The translations under genes and the position numbers were made by a program. Below are positions 48,231-61,282 of a DNA stretch of 64,000 nt, piece after piece. Source of the DNA: Papaver somniferum (taxonomy: Eukaryota; Streptophyta; Magnoliopsida; Ranunculales; Papaveraceae); contig NC_039363.1 in assembly GCF_003573695.1 (NCBI RefSeq), forward strand, positions 150,878,826 to 150,942,825. Direction: 5' to 3'. The notes under the pieces were generated by a model that was not told the DNA's origin, made no database searches, and saw only the letters and a program-made list of their open reading frames with translations. Positions within the stretch are counted from its first letter, which is position 1. The number at the start of each line of letters is the position of its first letter.

Positions 48231-51200
48231 CGTTATCAGCACGAATAGCTCGATGCCGCCAATTGATAAACCAGTGTTCGACGATGTTTATGCCAAGCTG
48301 CCGGGATGATACCCACAAAGCCATATAATCAACCTCACAATTTATATTTGTGTTTTGAGTTGAATTTTTGTTTTTGATTATATATGTGGATAGTAGTACT
48401 GACTCTGTTGCTTCTATTGATCAGGGTAGTAACACTATTAATGGAGGCAAGTTGTTCTACAAGTATTGCAAACTTGTACGAATGTTTTTGTGTAAGTGCG
48501 GGAAGGTGAGAACCGCGACTCCGTAAACTTTAATAATTTTCCGCTATATTATTTTTGTTATGGTACTTGCGGTTTTAATACCGGCGAAGCGAGAAATTGT
48601 TGTATCCCTAGATGATAACATATATTTAATTTCTCTTGCTCTAAATAATCTCCAGAGATTTTGAAACAATTCCACCAGAAGCTGTAATTTCGTCTAGCAT
48701 AATATGGATGCAAAAGGCACGGTCCGCTAGCCTTTCGGTCCCAGAAGTGACCCGTTATAAAAGTGCTAGTCGTTCCTATTTGCGGTCCCTGAAGTGACAA
48801 AGTAGGAAACTTTTCCATAAAAGAGTGTATCCATTTGGACACTTGTAAATTAATATTTCATTGGCTATGAAGGTGACAAAATTGGAGATTTGTTGATTTT
48901 GTATTAGTGCCATATTTGTTTGGATGTTTATCCTTTGTTTTAAGTTTTTTTTATTTTCTTTGCTTATTTTTGTCAGTAATGGATTCCAGAAGCAATCCAT
49001 GAGATGTTGTCGGCTCCATAAGCATTCCAACATATATTTTGTGCCTTCCTATAATAATCCAAAATTTATGGGTTCCAGCAGTAATCCATAAAGTAGACTC
49101 CAGAAGTGGTCTACCGAAATAGTTGGATTCCAGGAATTAACCACGAATTCTTGGGTTCCCGAAGTAGCCCGTGGTTACGTAATGATATTGTTAATGACTT
49201 ATTAATCTCTCGTCCAACTGTGACATCGGATATGAATTCCTGAAGTAATCTATCCATTTTAAATAGACGATAGAGATATTTGTCTCTAAACAAGGGAACA
49301 ACAAACACAAATTTTTTCGAACCATTTCTGTAACCTTGTAGAGGTTTTGGGAAATGTGAAATGTCATTTCGGGTTCGAATAATATGATAGACGGTTCCGG
49401 AAGAGCGTGTATCATTTTGGAGGTATAACAGTCATCTTTATTAACGCCTTATAATATTCCGGACTCCTGAAGAATCTATTGAGTTTTTGAGAATATTTGG
49501 CGTTACCACCTTGAAACAACAAACGAGCATTTTTATGGAGTATTTTGTTACTTCATTTGTTTTTGTGCCAGAAGCACATCGTAAAGAAACGTAAGGCTTT
49601 CTTTTATGGGGTGTGCCATAGGAGAATTCGAACAGTCGAATTCCACATTGTCATTAGCCAGAAGTTTAATGACCCTTGAATTATTCATGCTCAGGCATGA
49701 TCAGTATGGACACAAAAGTTCTACCAAGATGAGTAGACGATTCAAAATGCTCATGGACATCCTTTACAGAACCTGAAGCTTCCATTAGATAAGGATGTAA
49801 ATTGTGTTATTGGTCCCTGAGACAATTAGTTGTTAAATTGCATTATCATTAACATTATGGTAACCCATTACTGAATCACCAACATTAACTCCTAGAAAGG
49901 ATTCAAGGTGGAAATTGCAGGACTTATTCACCCTGCAATATGGACAATTATTTCAATACTTTAATGTATTGATAGACACATCTACTAGATGGTCTCTTGT
50001 TATATTAACACGTAATGTTAGATTTTGCCGAACTGTTTGTGCAAATCTTGTGGTTGCGTATCCATTTTTGGACTTTCCACTTAAGTCCATTTATCTTGGT
50101 GGTAAATTGATAGGCTTTGATGCTTTGCTTTCAGTTGGTGTTGTATTGAGCATATAGTTAGCACACGTGCGCACTCAACATGGTCTAGTTGAGTTCTTTG
50201 TTTAAGCATTTTTAGTTTATTGCTCGACCAAATATTTACCATCAATTACATCTTGGGAAGCAACCTTACAACTTACGTATTTGTTCCATAACTTTACCTA
50301 GCTATATATGTTGGTTTTGATTTATAAGACATTTAAAACCATGTGTTGGTAATGTCTTATTGAAGATGAGACTGTATTCCCGCCGTTATAGGGAGGAAAT
50401 AAACCGTTATAAGGAACGACGTGAAATATCTCATCTCTTGTCGAGCCTGCAGCTGTTTTTGGGATACCTATTGTGTAGTTAAATTAAAACCCAAAATCTA
50501 TCATGAGCAGAATTGCCTTTGAAAATCAGGCAATTATGGAACTAGAAGTTTCCAGAAATGAGATAGTAATGTTTCCGCCATGATCAGGAAAACTAAAATG
50601 CCACCAGAAGTTGGCATGACAACCCGCCACCAGAAGTTTGGCAAGAGTAGGGTTGATAACCTTTAAGGTTCTCCCACTTTAGTCAGGGGGAGAAACGCCA
50701 CCATAAAAGGATGGTGCAAATTATGATAACCTAAAAGGTTTTCCCGCCTTAACCAGGGGGAGAAAGACTACCACCTGAAGATGGCACGAATTATGTCGAC
50801 AAATTTAAGGACTTTTCCCTTGAAGTCATAGAGATGACAGACACCACCTAAAGGTTGTAGTAAGCAATGTCGACAGTTCAACAAGTTATCTGATTAAGTA
50901 ATTATCCTGATCAAACAAAGTTTGGATGCCGCTATATATTGGCGTGAAACTATCTCAGTTTGTTTTCTCACACCAAGATATTGGATATAATTGAGGTTTT
51001 GGATATTACTCATGATTAAAACAAATAACTGCAGTAGCTCTGGGGAAAATATTGCTCGTCACTTGCTTGAGGATGCAGACACAGGAAGTTGTCTCAGCAG
51101 GTTAAATCATGCATCTCGCAGTGACAAAGTCGTGTGTTAAAACACGCTTGAGGCCTGAATAATTGCCTCATATATTCCTCTTAAAAGAAATATCAATCAC

Positions 51201-53083
51201 TTTTCTGATATGTAGTGCTCTTGAAGAGAGACACAGATAGTGCTCGTGGAGACTATCAAAATAGGATCCACATTCTTTAAGTTTGAAACTCCTTATTGAA
51301 GATGAGGATATGATAAAGCCCTTGAAGTGGCGCTGGTACCAGTTTGTAAAATTTTCTTGAATGTGCTAAATCATATATGTTTGTCGATTACTGTTTACAA
51401 TATTGGTTGTGTACCCCTCTGCAGAGGAACATCGACATTGTGATTGGTAGGCATATGACATGTTACCTCAAACTAAGGTAGAAGATGGAATCTCTCGAAA
51501 AAGCGCAAAAGTTCGGATCCGACTCACACCGTAAAATTGTGAGGCCTGAAAATTACAGGTTGGTATTTGAGATTAAGCGCAGAGAGAATAGTATTATCGT
51601 TTTAAGTGCGATTGAGGGTTTCCTTCTGAATCCCAGGATTGGTTCTATGGTATTCTCCTAATATTGATGCACTTTAGCGTGGTAGTCTCTGGAAGACTCT
51701 AATTGCATCTAGTTATGACTTATGATTGGTGATTGTATTTGAATCCCTGAAGGATTCTAATTTTAACTCTCGAAGCCTCCTGACCTTGTGAATTATGTCA
51801 GGCTTGAAATTTTAGTCATAATCACCATTTTGAAGAGGAGAAATTTATGAACAATCCTTTGTGTATTTTATGTTCTTGGTATAAGGTTAAAATCCGGATG
51901 AAATGATGATATCATTTTTGGCTTCTGAAAGAACCCTTAGTAGCGCTAAAATCCACGCTTGAACTAGATTTTTGAGATCTCGCTAAAATCGAAATATTTG
52001 TTCGACCTGAAGTTCGAGGACATGCTAGCATAATAAAGTTTTCCTGTATATACCAGAGTATCTAGTTTTGATGCTCGTAATACTTATCGTGCTTCTAAAT
52101 TAACACCATTACTGGGAAGTGATCGATCTATCTGATACGCACGTTGAATTTATGGTCCAGAAGTACCATACATGGATATAATGCATGCATTATCTTGTGT
52201 TTTCTAACTTTTGTTTTGCAGGTTATACTTTTAGATGCTGAAATTGATTCTACAGTATTTATGAGTTTACAAAAGACCTTTCATTGTTATGCCTGAAGTT
52301 AAAGCGGGAAATAAATTGGTACGCAATGGAATGAGGATTTAAATGCGAGGTGAACAATGGCGATTGTGCACCCGGCGCAAGACCTGCAGTCAGTCCTCCA
52401 TAAATTGCAAATGGTAAAGCAGTTTTCCGAAGACTATATAATGTTTGCACCACCAGCCGCTTTAAGAAGTCATGCTTCAGGGGGAGTAAACTCGTAGAAT
52501 CTTTGGCTGGACTAAAACGCGTTGTACTATTTTTCCTTCCCTAAGGTTTTGTCCCGTTGGGTTTTCCTTGTCAAGTTTTTAACGAGGCAGCATATGCGTG
52601 TTCAGCATCGTTATCGGACGACGTCCGTTGTACTCTTTTCCTTTGGTCTGGTTTTGTCCCACGTGGTTTTCCAGACGAGGTTTTTAACGAGGCAACATTA
52701 GCACCGACGTCAGCATTATTATGATCTTTGGGCGTTCAGGTTTTGTCCCAAGTGGTTTTCCTGACGCAGGCGTGTAGGTTTTGTCCCAAGTGGTTTACCT
52801 AACGCAATTTGTCGGAGGAAGTATTTCCTGGCACTCAGGTTTTTTGTCCCAAGTGATTTTTCCTGATGCAATTTTGACGGAAGACATGGCGATGACCAAT
52901 CTCACTCCAAGTTCAGGTTTTTTCTAAATGGTTTTCTTGACACGATTTCGGCGACGGGAGAAAATATGTGACTACCATCGTCACTTTGAAGCTACCAATA
53001 CTGAAACAAGTTTTGGCTACTGAATTTTTCTGGCAAGATTTTGATGAAATGACAATTCAAAACGGTGGTCATCCAAGGGGGAG
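48231..53083 (+). mobile_element. Second internal copy of tandem element
   Basis: Collinear with 42969-47839. The main difference is an 18 bp deletion near 51361, between 8 bp GAATGTGC repeats that are both still present in copy A (46098-46105 and 46116-46123). It carries the same hairpins and the same integrase lesions. The short minus-strand frames shared by both copies reflect the duplication, not coding. Confidence 0.92.
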
Positions 53084-53474
53084 TGTTATATAATGTGGGT
53101 CCCAAGGAGTTTTAGATGGATGAACACCATTGGGTCTGAGGTTCATTTCTATCCGTAATGGCATCGTGTATATGCATGCCACTGAGTCTCTATTATTTGA
53201 CAGATGTATATACACGTGTTTTTGTGCTGTATGGGAATGTCCTCTTTGGATCACTATAAATACAGCTTTCCGATGTAACTACAAAGTATAAGAAGAAAGC
53301 AGCTTCCACTTTCGTTACATATCATTTAGTAGTTATTCTTTCGTGTGTATATTTGCTACCATATAGTCTTGGTCCACTGCTGATTATCTAACAGTAGTAA
53401 TAATTAATTAGTAGCCAAACTAAACCAAACTAAATGAGGTATTAACTAAAGATTAGAGGCGATGACTCACAATA
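53084..53474 (+). repeat. LTR C of tandem element
   Basis: 391 bp, ends CACAATA, followed by the target duplication GAGAC at 53475-53479. Confidence 0.93.
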
Positions 53475-53479
53475 GAGAC

Positions 53480-54344
53480 AATAAATATTGATTTTAAATT
53501 CCTCTGGAAAGAAATCAAAATAATTTTGAGCCAAAAGATGGGATCTTAGTGAACCCTCACCCAAGCCCAGCCCAGCATAACCAGATGGACTGCAACGTGC
53601 TTTTGCACCGCGTATCTATGAAACTATTAACCCATACTACTCATTGCCTATGTCCTCTCCCTCGTACAAAATTCGGTTAACCCAAGGGACATACTTAAAA
53701 TTACAAGAACTACAATAATATATTGAACTTAGTCAACTTACTTTATGTGAGACTAAAAGTTCTATATCATTCAAAAATGGGGAGTGTAGGCTAGTGCCAT
53801 TATCATCCTTAATGTCCCTTAGTTCCAAGTTCAATTTGCAGCAATAAAAAAGCAAAGATAAAAACTTATTTTCTCCAAAAATACCCCAAAGACTGAAATA
53901 TATGATAAAAATAAAAGTTAAAGAACGCGGAAAAGACAACTATAGGCCGAGGTGTCACTAAGATTCAAACTTTTCTTAATGAGAAATTACTGGAACTACC
54001 AGCCAGTGAACACAACATCTTGCACAAGTGAATATTTGTATATTTCGTCAATAACCTCCTCGCATTGCATCCCCTGGGCGCTGCCAAGTTCATGTCATGG
54101 TGTGATCCGTGAATAACGCCATAATCTACTATATTTTAGTGTAGATCCATATGTTTATTTAATAGTTTTCTTTTGAATTTTATTACATGATGTCTTTTTT
54201 CTCTAATTCATCTCTTATTCTAAGTGAACCATCCAAGAATAAGTGCAAATGGCTATAAAAGTGATGAAGAAGAGGAGTATTACAAGTGAAGACGGATCAA
54301 AGACAAAGTACAACTCGTGAAGATTCATAATTAGTAACCTCTTA
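53480..54344. other. No gene seen
   Basis: AT-rich spacer with only a 68-codon minus-strand frame (53733-53939) lacking motifs. It may include the lost C-terminal end of the neighbouring hAT pseudogene, but no dimerisation motif was found. Confidence 0.45.
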
Positions 54345-56174
54345 TGTGCTCATAGCTGAAGGGCTTCCTAGTAATCCTTTTGCGCCTGTGTAAGTTCTCA
54401 AGTCCAGCATAACACGATCATAATCTTTAGGATCACATATAAGACGATCCATAGCTTTGTAAAGTCCTTCCTTCACAACTCGATACAGTTCGTCACAGTC
54501 CATTTTCTCGGCAAGGATTTTATATAAAAGCTTCTGGTTTAGGTACAAACTAGCACAATGCAAGGGATGACAAATCTTATTTTCCCATTTTTTCTTAAAG
54601 ATATCAAAAAATTTCTTCCACGTTTGATCGTTGCATTTAATTCTCTTCATGTTTTGTTTCATTCTTTCCTTACATCTAAGCACAGCTTTATAAATTAATA
54701 TATCCCATAAATATTTTTTTTAGTATCAACCATCCTCATAACCTCTACTAGTGGAGACAACACTTGATAAGTAAAGGTAACATTCTCCCAAATTCATTAC
54801 TTCAAACTGTTGGCTTTGACCGTATGATTTCCTTGAATAACTAGACTTCATCCATTTTTCTTGAACAAATAACACTTGCAAGTCATGTCTAAACTCCAAA
54901 AGACTGCTCAATGTATAATATTATGTACAAAATTCGAGTGTCGGTCGATCTATGCAATCTATTGTTCTTCTTCAAATCTCTAAACGTTGTCGTTGTAGAT
55001 GTAAGAAACATGTGACTTGGCCCTGCCAATAGCTTTAAATATCTGTGGAATATGATCACTAAGATCTTTCATGACTAGGTTGATACATTGAGCAGTGCGT
55101 GGAGTTCAAAATAGTATTGTAGGGTGTTCTTTCATCAAAGCTTTACCAGCATCCTTAAAGTTTGATCCATTATCAGATACGAATTATTATGAATAAAAAG
55201 AACTCATTAGCTACTTATCAATAATAAAGGATGTAATCAACTAATAAATGAATCATGAATTTAGCAAATAAATCATTAACTTACTTGAATAATATTTTTT
55301 ATTCCTACATCAGTTATCACCTCGTTGCAGAGTTTGCTTATGTATTCCACATACTTGGTTATTTCTGAAGTGTCAATAGACTTTAAGAGAACAGTTTCTT
55401 TTGGATAGTTAACTAAGAGGTTCACAATTTTACTTTCTTTTTTATCATTCCAAACATCGAACATCATAGTACAACCAAATCTCCTTCATTGTTCCCTAAA
55501 TGACTCAACAAAAAATTTTCTTTCATTCAACTGATTGTAAAATATGTTGGTTCCTAGATGATGTTACGATGATGTCGGTATTTCTCTTCCATATTCTCCA
55601 ATTTTGTAAACCATTTATTTAAACGTCAGGCATCAGAAGGCATTAAATGGTATCCTGGCTTCAGTTTTCCATACTCCAGTTGCATCCCAAGCTTCCAATT
55701 TCAGTTGTTCTTTAGATTCTTTGATTGATTTTTGCTTCTCCTTTTGAGGGTCTGATTTTATTGGAAAACCAATAGCACCTCTAATTAACATCACTCGTTT
55801 TTCAGTTTCTTCTTTTTGATCTCCACAGCCACCACTTCATCATCACTTTGTTCCAAAAAAAATTCGATACCCTCATATAGTCTATTAATTCCCTCCCTAT
55901 TATCTTGTCTCTCATTATTTTCTTTCCTATTGTCATTATTTTTCTTCATCATTTTTCGTGTAGCCTTGGGAAAACTTTTCACTTGACCTTTCTTTTGTAA
56001 AATATGATCCTTAAATCTGTTAATCCCACCACTACATAAATGACCGCACAACTTATATTTGACGCGCCTTAGTTGACGATTATTATATATAGACTATTCC
56101 CAAGCAATATCACATCCTTCAGTAATAGCAGTTGATGAGGTTGAAGCATCAGAAGGATTCACATGTTCAAGCAT
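54345..56174 (-). pseudogene. hAT-type transposase-like pseudogene (BED finger, DUF659)
   Basis: Fragments follow transposase order on the minus strand. A BED-type finger at about 56100-55990 reads CGHLCSGGINRFKDH, with one zinc cysteine replaced (KYKLCGH). An acidic/basic linker follows at 55990-55791. DUF659 parts at 55467-55276 (VWNDKKESKIVNLLVN, IKNIIQV) and 55180-54960 (SNFKDAGKALM, then TPRTAQCINLVMKDL) show the usual W lost to a stop and C and H replaced. The next parts are at 54911-54726 and 54683-54342 (HPLHCASLYLNQKLLY). The C-terminal hAT dimerisation region is absent. Domesticated hAT genes share this layout, but the many stops make this copy dead. Confidence 0.82.
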
Positions 56175-56589
56175 AGCTTAAATACATTCAGTCATTCATG
56201 CCCCTCAAAGGCATTAAATATCCTATGTACAATTAAGTTAGACTAATTAGTATACTTAACAGACAAGTTCAGCAAATATTAATGAACCTAACTAACAACT
56301 GACAACAGTAAGAAGAATTGGAGAGAAAGAAAAGATTGTAAAGTACAAGTACTAAACATAAGTATGAGGATAAGGAGAGACACCTCAGCTTGATTGGTGG
56401 CTCGCTTGGTCGTATTCTTCTGAAAATATAAAGAAATGCTTCAAGAAAAAAATATAAAGAAAATTGTAGAAGGATTAGATGTGGAAAAAAAAGAAGAAGA
56501 AAAAGAATAGTTGAGAGTAGTTCAAAGAGAAGAAGATACACCTTAGATTTTACTGATCCTTGCGCCCCCCGGTTTTTTCTTTTTATAAA
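56175..56589. other. Spacer between hAT pseudogene and LINE
   Basis: AT-rich, with a run of C at 56563-56568 followed by T-rich DNA to 56610. The T-rich part is the likely minus-strand A-tail end of the LINE. Confidence 0.4.
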
Positions 56590-56649
56590 AGTGTTTTTTT
56601 TAATAAGAAAAACAAGCAGATGAAGCTAGCAAGAGCTTCTAGAGTATAA

Positions 56650-58262
56650 TTTTGGTGAACCTGTTGCTCATACATAGAGTTTTGAGCTTCAGTGGTACGA
56701 GTGTGTTCTTCCCTATCTCCATTGTTTTCAGTCAAATATTCTGAGATTTGCTGGACTGGATTTTGGTTCTCATGTCCTTCCCATTGTTTGTTAATATTAT
56801 ATGTAGAAATGAGTTTTGCTAAATTTAAAGCTACATAGTTTTGGTTGGAGGTTATGGTACTCCAAACAGCTATTTCAAAATAAGTAGTTGCTTCAGTCTT
56901 GAGATGGAAACTCCAGTGTATCTTCTCAGCATGGAGTTGTCGTGTCAACTTTATCAGGTTACAAGAGTCCGGTTCAATATCCATCATGCTTCCCAATGTT
57001 GTTACCCATTGAAACGCATCCTGAGCAGCTATTTGTTGTGTCTCTAGTTCACTACTTTGCAGGTACCCAAATCCTCTGGCCCCTGTGCATTTCCTTGTAA
57101 AATCATGTAAGGTTAAGCCTACACCATAGAAATTTAGAGAGATATTGAAGTAAACTACTACATTCATTTTTTGAGTAAATACAGGAGGTGGAATCCATTG
57201 GATCCTAAATTCAATGGTCTTGTTTTCAGCTGCCTGTTTAGTATATCTTGTATGCATGAAATTATTTTTTTCCTTGGCGTTTGCTGCTTGCCTAATGTGC
57301 ATGTATTGACTTATCTGATTTGCTACACTCTTAGCAGTGATATTAGATTTATTGAAATGGACATTACATATTTCTTTCCATACATGCCAGAGAACAGTTA
57401 TTCATAATTCAGCCCATTCATTTTTGTTGTGTTGGTGCCTATTCCTTGCTCATAGGTGAGTTAGACAGAGATGAAAATCATTAAATCCTTCATACACCAT
57501 TCTAGGATCTAATTTCAGTTTTAACCAGACATCTATGATAAAAGGACAATTCATAAAAAGATGATTTAGAGTTTCCCTTTGGTAGTTGCAGATTTTGCAT
57601 ATATCTTCAATATAGCTGAGATGTTATCCTACTTTGGCTCCAATTAGGAGGATGTTGTGAGCATCCTTCCATAAAAATATCCTTATATAAGGACTAGTGT
57701 TCAGCTTCCATATGGCATTCCAGTTTTTTTTTTACCTCCAATGTGTGTATTTCTATTTGTTCTCAGTTCCTTGTATAAGGTCTTGACAGTGAAATTTCCA
57801 TTCTCTGGTTAGGGGCCACATGACTTTATCATCCTGGTTCCTATGAATTTTTGTATTTATGATCTGTCTAGAAATTTCAACACTGAAGAGCTCAGTAATG
57901 AGATCCTCATTCTAGAGAGCATTGTTTATGAGTAAGACACTTACTCTTTGGATATTTTCGGGACAATGAGGAGGTTTCATCATAGGTGCAGTTTGGTTTT
58001 GAAACCAGAAATCTGTCCAGATATGTATCTTGTCACCTTTACCCACTTTCCATCTTCCTATTTTTTGTATATTCTCAATTCCTGAGAGAATGCCTTTCCA
58101 GACCCATGAGTCTGTGGGTTTAGGTTTTGTAGACATGTGCATTATGTCTTCCTCAGGGAAGTATTTTGCATGCATCACTCGAGCTCCTAATGTGTCAGGT
58201 TGTTTCAACATTTTCCAGCCAGTGTTTGATATCATAGCTTCATTGAATTTTTCCATATTCAT
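56650..58262 (-). pseudogene. LINE ORF2: zf-RVT zinc finger and RNase H-like domain
   Basis: 58262-57912 contains the region after the reverse transcriptase (DSWVWKGILSGIENI, KVGKGDKIHIWTDFW). The zinc-finger part follows to about 57530 (ICNYQRETLNHLF-like, with stops). 57302-56583 is an open frame holding the RNase H-like fold (VVVYFNISLNFYGVGLTLHDFT, TQQIAAQDAFQWV, IEPDSCNLIKL). The first catalytic Asp of the usual FDG motif is replaced by Asn, so the RNase H would be inactive even if translated. Confidence 0.8.
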
Positions 58263-58280
58263 GAAGCCAAAACCTCCTTC

Positions 58281-59585
58281 CTATTTGTCTTTGCAAACAG
58301 CTATCCAAGCTTTTGAATAAATGCCTTTACTTTTTCCTTCTTCTTTTCCCCAGAGGAAATCCGTATGGATTTTGGTCATTTCTCCTATAGTAGTTTTTGG
58401 GATTTTGAATGTGCCCATTTGGTAGTTATCTAGAGTGGATGTTACATGTTTTATCATAATCATCTTCCCAGCTAGGTTGATGGTTTTACCCTTCCAACCA
58501 GCTAATCTTCCCTTCAAGTTCGCAATAATGGGATAAAAAGATTTAACTTTGGATTTGTTAGTGAATAATGGGGATCCCAAATATTTATCAGTTAGAGGGA
58601 TTGGTTTTATTCCCATTAGCTCAGTAACCTCTTTGATTACATCTTGGGGAGTATTCTTGCTAAAGAAAATCCCAGATTTATCAAGATTTATCATTTGTGC
58701 TTCCTCTTTTTGAGCTTTGCAAAAGATGATGCAATCATCAGCAAATAGGAGACGGCTCACAGAAGGAGCTTTTTTAATAATTTTTATACCATGAATATTT
58801 CCTTTGTTTTCAGCATTCAAAAGGGTTCTAGAGAGAACTTCCATACATAGGATAAAGAGATAAGGATAGAGAGGGTCTCCTTGTCTTAATACTCTGGAAG
58901 GTTTAAAGAATTCACAAGGGACTTCATTTAGCAGAATTGCTAAGTTTGTAGTGGAAATGCATTGCATTATTAGATTGCACCATTTTATAGAGAAATCCAT
59001 TTGTGTTAGAACAACTATTAAGAAATTCCATTCAATTCTGTCAAAAGCTTTTGACATATCAATCTTTAATCCCATCCAACCTTGTGTGTCGCTTCTTGTT
59101 CCCATGTTATGTATTATCTCATTAGCAACCATAGTGTTGTCATTTATTTGTCTGCCAGGGATGAAAGATGACTGATAAGGGGAGATAATATTTTGGAGTA
59201 GAGGTTTTATTCTCTTAGCCATTAACTTAGATATTATCTTATAAGTTGTGTTGTGTAGAGCTATTGGTCTAAAATTCACAGGAGAGTTAGCAAATTTCAC
59301 TTTTGGTATATGAGAGATGAAGGTGGAGTTCATTTCTTTAAGCATGAATCCAGTGTTAAAGAAGCTTTATACCATCTTGATAATGTCAGGACCTATTGTT
59401 TCCCAATTATCTTGAAAAAAGTTTGGGGGAAAACCATTTGGCCCTGGAGTCTTTTTTCCCTCCATATCAAAGAGAGCCATTTTGATTTTCTGGGGGAGAG
59501 GGGTTTCAAGAAGTTTTGTATTATCCACTTCATTAACAACTTTTGGGATGAGGTTTATAATATCCATGTTGAGAATAGGATTTGA
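58281..59585 (-). pseudogene. LINE ORF2: reverse transcriptase
   Basis: The longest frame (59345-58281, 354 codons) carries the reverse transcriptase motifs in order: FISHIPKV, NFRPIALHNTTYKIISK, SSFIPGRQINDNTMVANE, KIDMSKAFDRIEW, RQGDPLYPYLFI, and the catalytic LLFADDCIIF near 58740. Between KEEAQ and INLDKSGIFFS about 15-20 residues normally present are missing, a short in-frame deletion. The upstream part (59567-59367; KTPGPNGFPPNFFQ) is in another frame. Confidence 0.92.
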
Positions 59586-60007
59586 GGTTGTAGCTATTGT
59601 TTTGAAATGCTCAGTGAAGCAGTTTGCTATTTGAACTCTGTAAAGTTAACCATTTACCCTCCTTGCTTTTGATACTGTCCACTCTATATCTTATGTATCT
59701 TGTTCTAGCAGAGTTGTGGAAGAAAGTAATGTTTCTATCTCCTAGATTTCTGGTGTTATTTCTGATCTTAGTCTTCCAGAAATCTTCCTCAATGTCTTTC
59801 CATTGACTCCGAGTTTCCTCTAGTCTTTTTTATGGTGATAGGACATCTGTTGATGTGATTGGAGATAGTTTCCATCTTCTTTTTTATTGTATCAATTTTA
59901 TGCTTTATGTTTCCAAAAAAAAAATTGTTCCATTTTTTTAGAACATTCTTGACATTATACAAGTTTTTAGCCATGGAATAGCTAGCAGATCCATTTTGGT
60001 TGTTGTC

Positions 60008-60890
60008 TCAAGCTTCCATTATCAACCTTTTGCAGTCTGGATGTTCTATCCATCCTCCAAAATATTTAAATGGGTAAGCTCCATCCTTCCAACCAGGATT
60101 TCTTTTTAAAATGATGGGGCAGTGATCAGAGCCTCTTGCAACAAGGTGGAATAAGTTTGATTGTGGGAAGAGATCAATCCATTCATTGCATAGGGCTCTA
60201 TCAAGCCTTTCTTCTACTCTACTGTTATCCATTCTTTGGTTGCACCAAGTGAAAGGATACCCTGTGAAACCAATATCTTGTAATCTCATGTCTGATATTA
60301 TATCATTGAAACATGTAGCTTCATTTCTGTCAAAAGGTCTGAGCCCTTTTTTTCCTCATTTGTTAGTACTACATTTAAGTCTCCTAATATCATCCATGGA
60401 ATTTGCACATTGTCAGCTAATTTTATGACATTTTTCCATGATTCCAGCTTTTTAGAATATGGACTGCCATAGAATGCAGTGACTAAGTAAGCTTTGGTTG
60501 TAGTATTATCAATAACCATAGCATTTATGATGTTGTGTTCATGGTTTTGTATGTTGACCTGCATGTTATTCTTCCATATCATTGACATTCCTCCTGCTTA
60601 TCCTCTTGGAGGGACAAGCTAGTAGTTCTGGACATTTAATTCCTTAAGAATAACATGCATATTTTTATTTTGTTGTTTTGTCTCTAAGAGACATAGAGCA
60701 TCAGGATTTTCATAATCCAGAAGATCTTTTAGGTAATCTTGAGTTCTTTTTTGTCCAAGACCTTGACAGTTCCAGGATAGAATAATAACAAACTCCCAAA
60801 AGTATGAGATTGTTGGGTATTCCATCTTTTCCTTGTAGTGTATTATGAGGCAAACCTTGGATTGTTTCTTAGAGCTATTATAATAGAAAG
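60008..60890 (-). pseudogene. LINE ORF2: AP-like endonuclease
   Basis: The minus strand reads ILSWNCQGLG near 60785, CLLETKQQ near 60690, then after stops ILGDLNVV near 60380. The best-kept frame is at 60289-60008, with FTGYPFTWCNQ, SRVEERLDRAL and ARGSDHCPI, the conserved SDH active-site motif. Stops at several points separate the blocks. The catalytic motifs themselves (N, E, GDxN, SDH) look intact. Confidence 0.88.
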
Positions 60891-61282
60891 AAAATTGCAA
60901 TGTAGAGATTAGGGGTACCTATACAGTGTTGATATTGTACCAAGGATTTGGGCTTTCCTTCTTTGGTTCCTTCTTGCCCTTTGTCTCAGCCTCTGTATGA
61001 TCTAGATGGTTGTAGTTGTCCATGTTGCCTCTTTTCTTGTTAGTACTATTAGGATTGGACTCTCTTGTTTGCTGCTCCTCAAAGCTTCTCAGGAGATTAA
61101 TTGGTCTTTGGTAGTTGGAGGCTTCTTTGTTTTGCTACATATCTCCTTGGAGATTTGGAAGTACATTTGCAAATCCTCGTGGAATGGATGTTGAAACAGC
61201 TTTTGGGCTAGATCTGTTGTTTCTAGCTGCTTTCTTGATGGAGTGACCTTTGATGATTTTTCTATCATCTAATTCTTGATGT

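Larger units (their letters stand above)
42578..53474 (+). mobile_element. Tandem Ty1/copia element: LTR-internal-LTR-internal-LTR
   Basis: Three 391 bp LTRs (42578-42968, 47840-48230, 53084-53474) separate two near-identical internal regions of 4871 and 4853 bp. GAGAC is duplicated only at the outer edges (42573-42577 and 53475-53479). The middle LTR has a purine tract before it and a primer-site sequence after it, as expected for a shared LTR. Internal DNA holds a decayed integrase (44654-44950) but no usable gag or pol frame. Both copies share the same lesions, so decay preceded tandem formation. The integrase resembles the copia type with a short ...STRWSLV...PLKSI signature, possibly the Ivana/Oryco lineage (inference). 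The LTRs differ at roughly 4-6 positions pairwise by eye, indicating recent movement. Confidence 0.93.
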
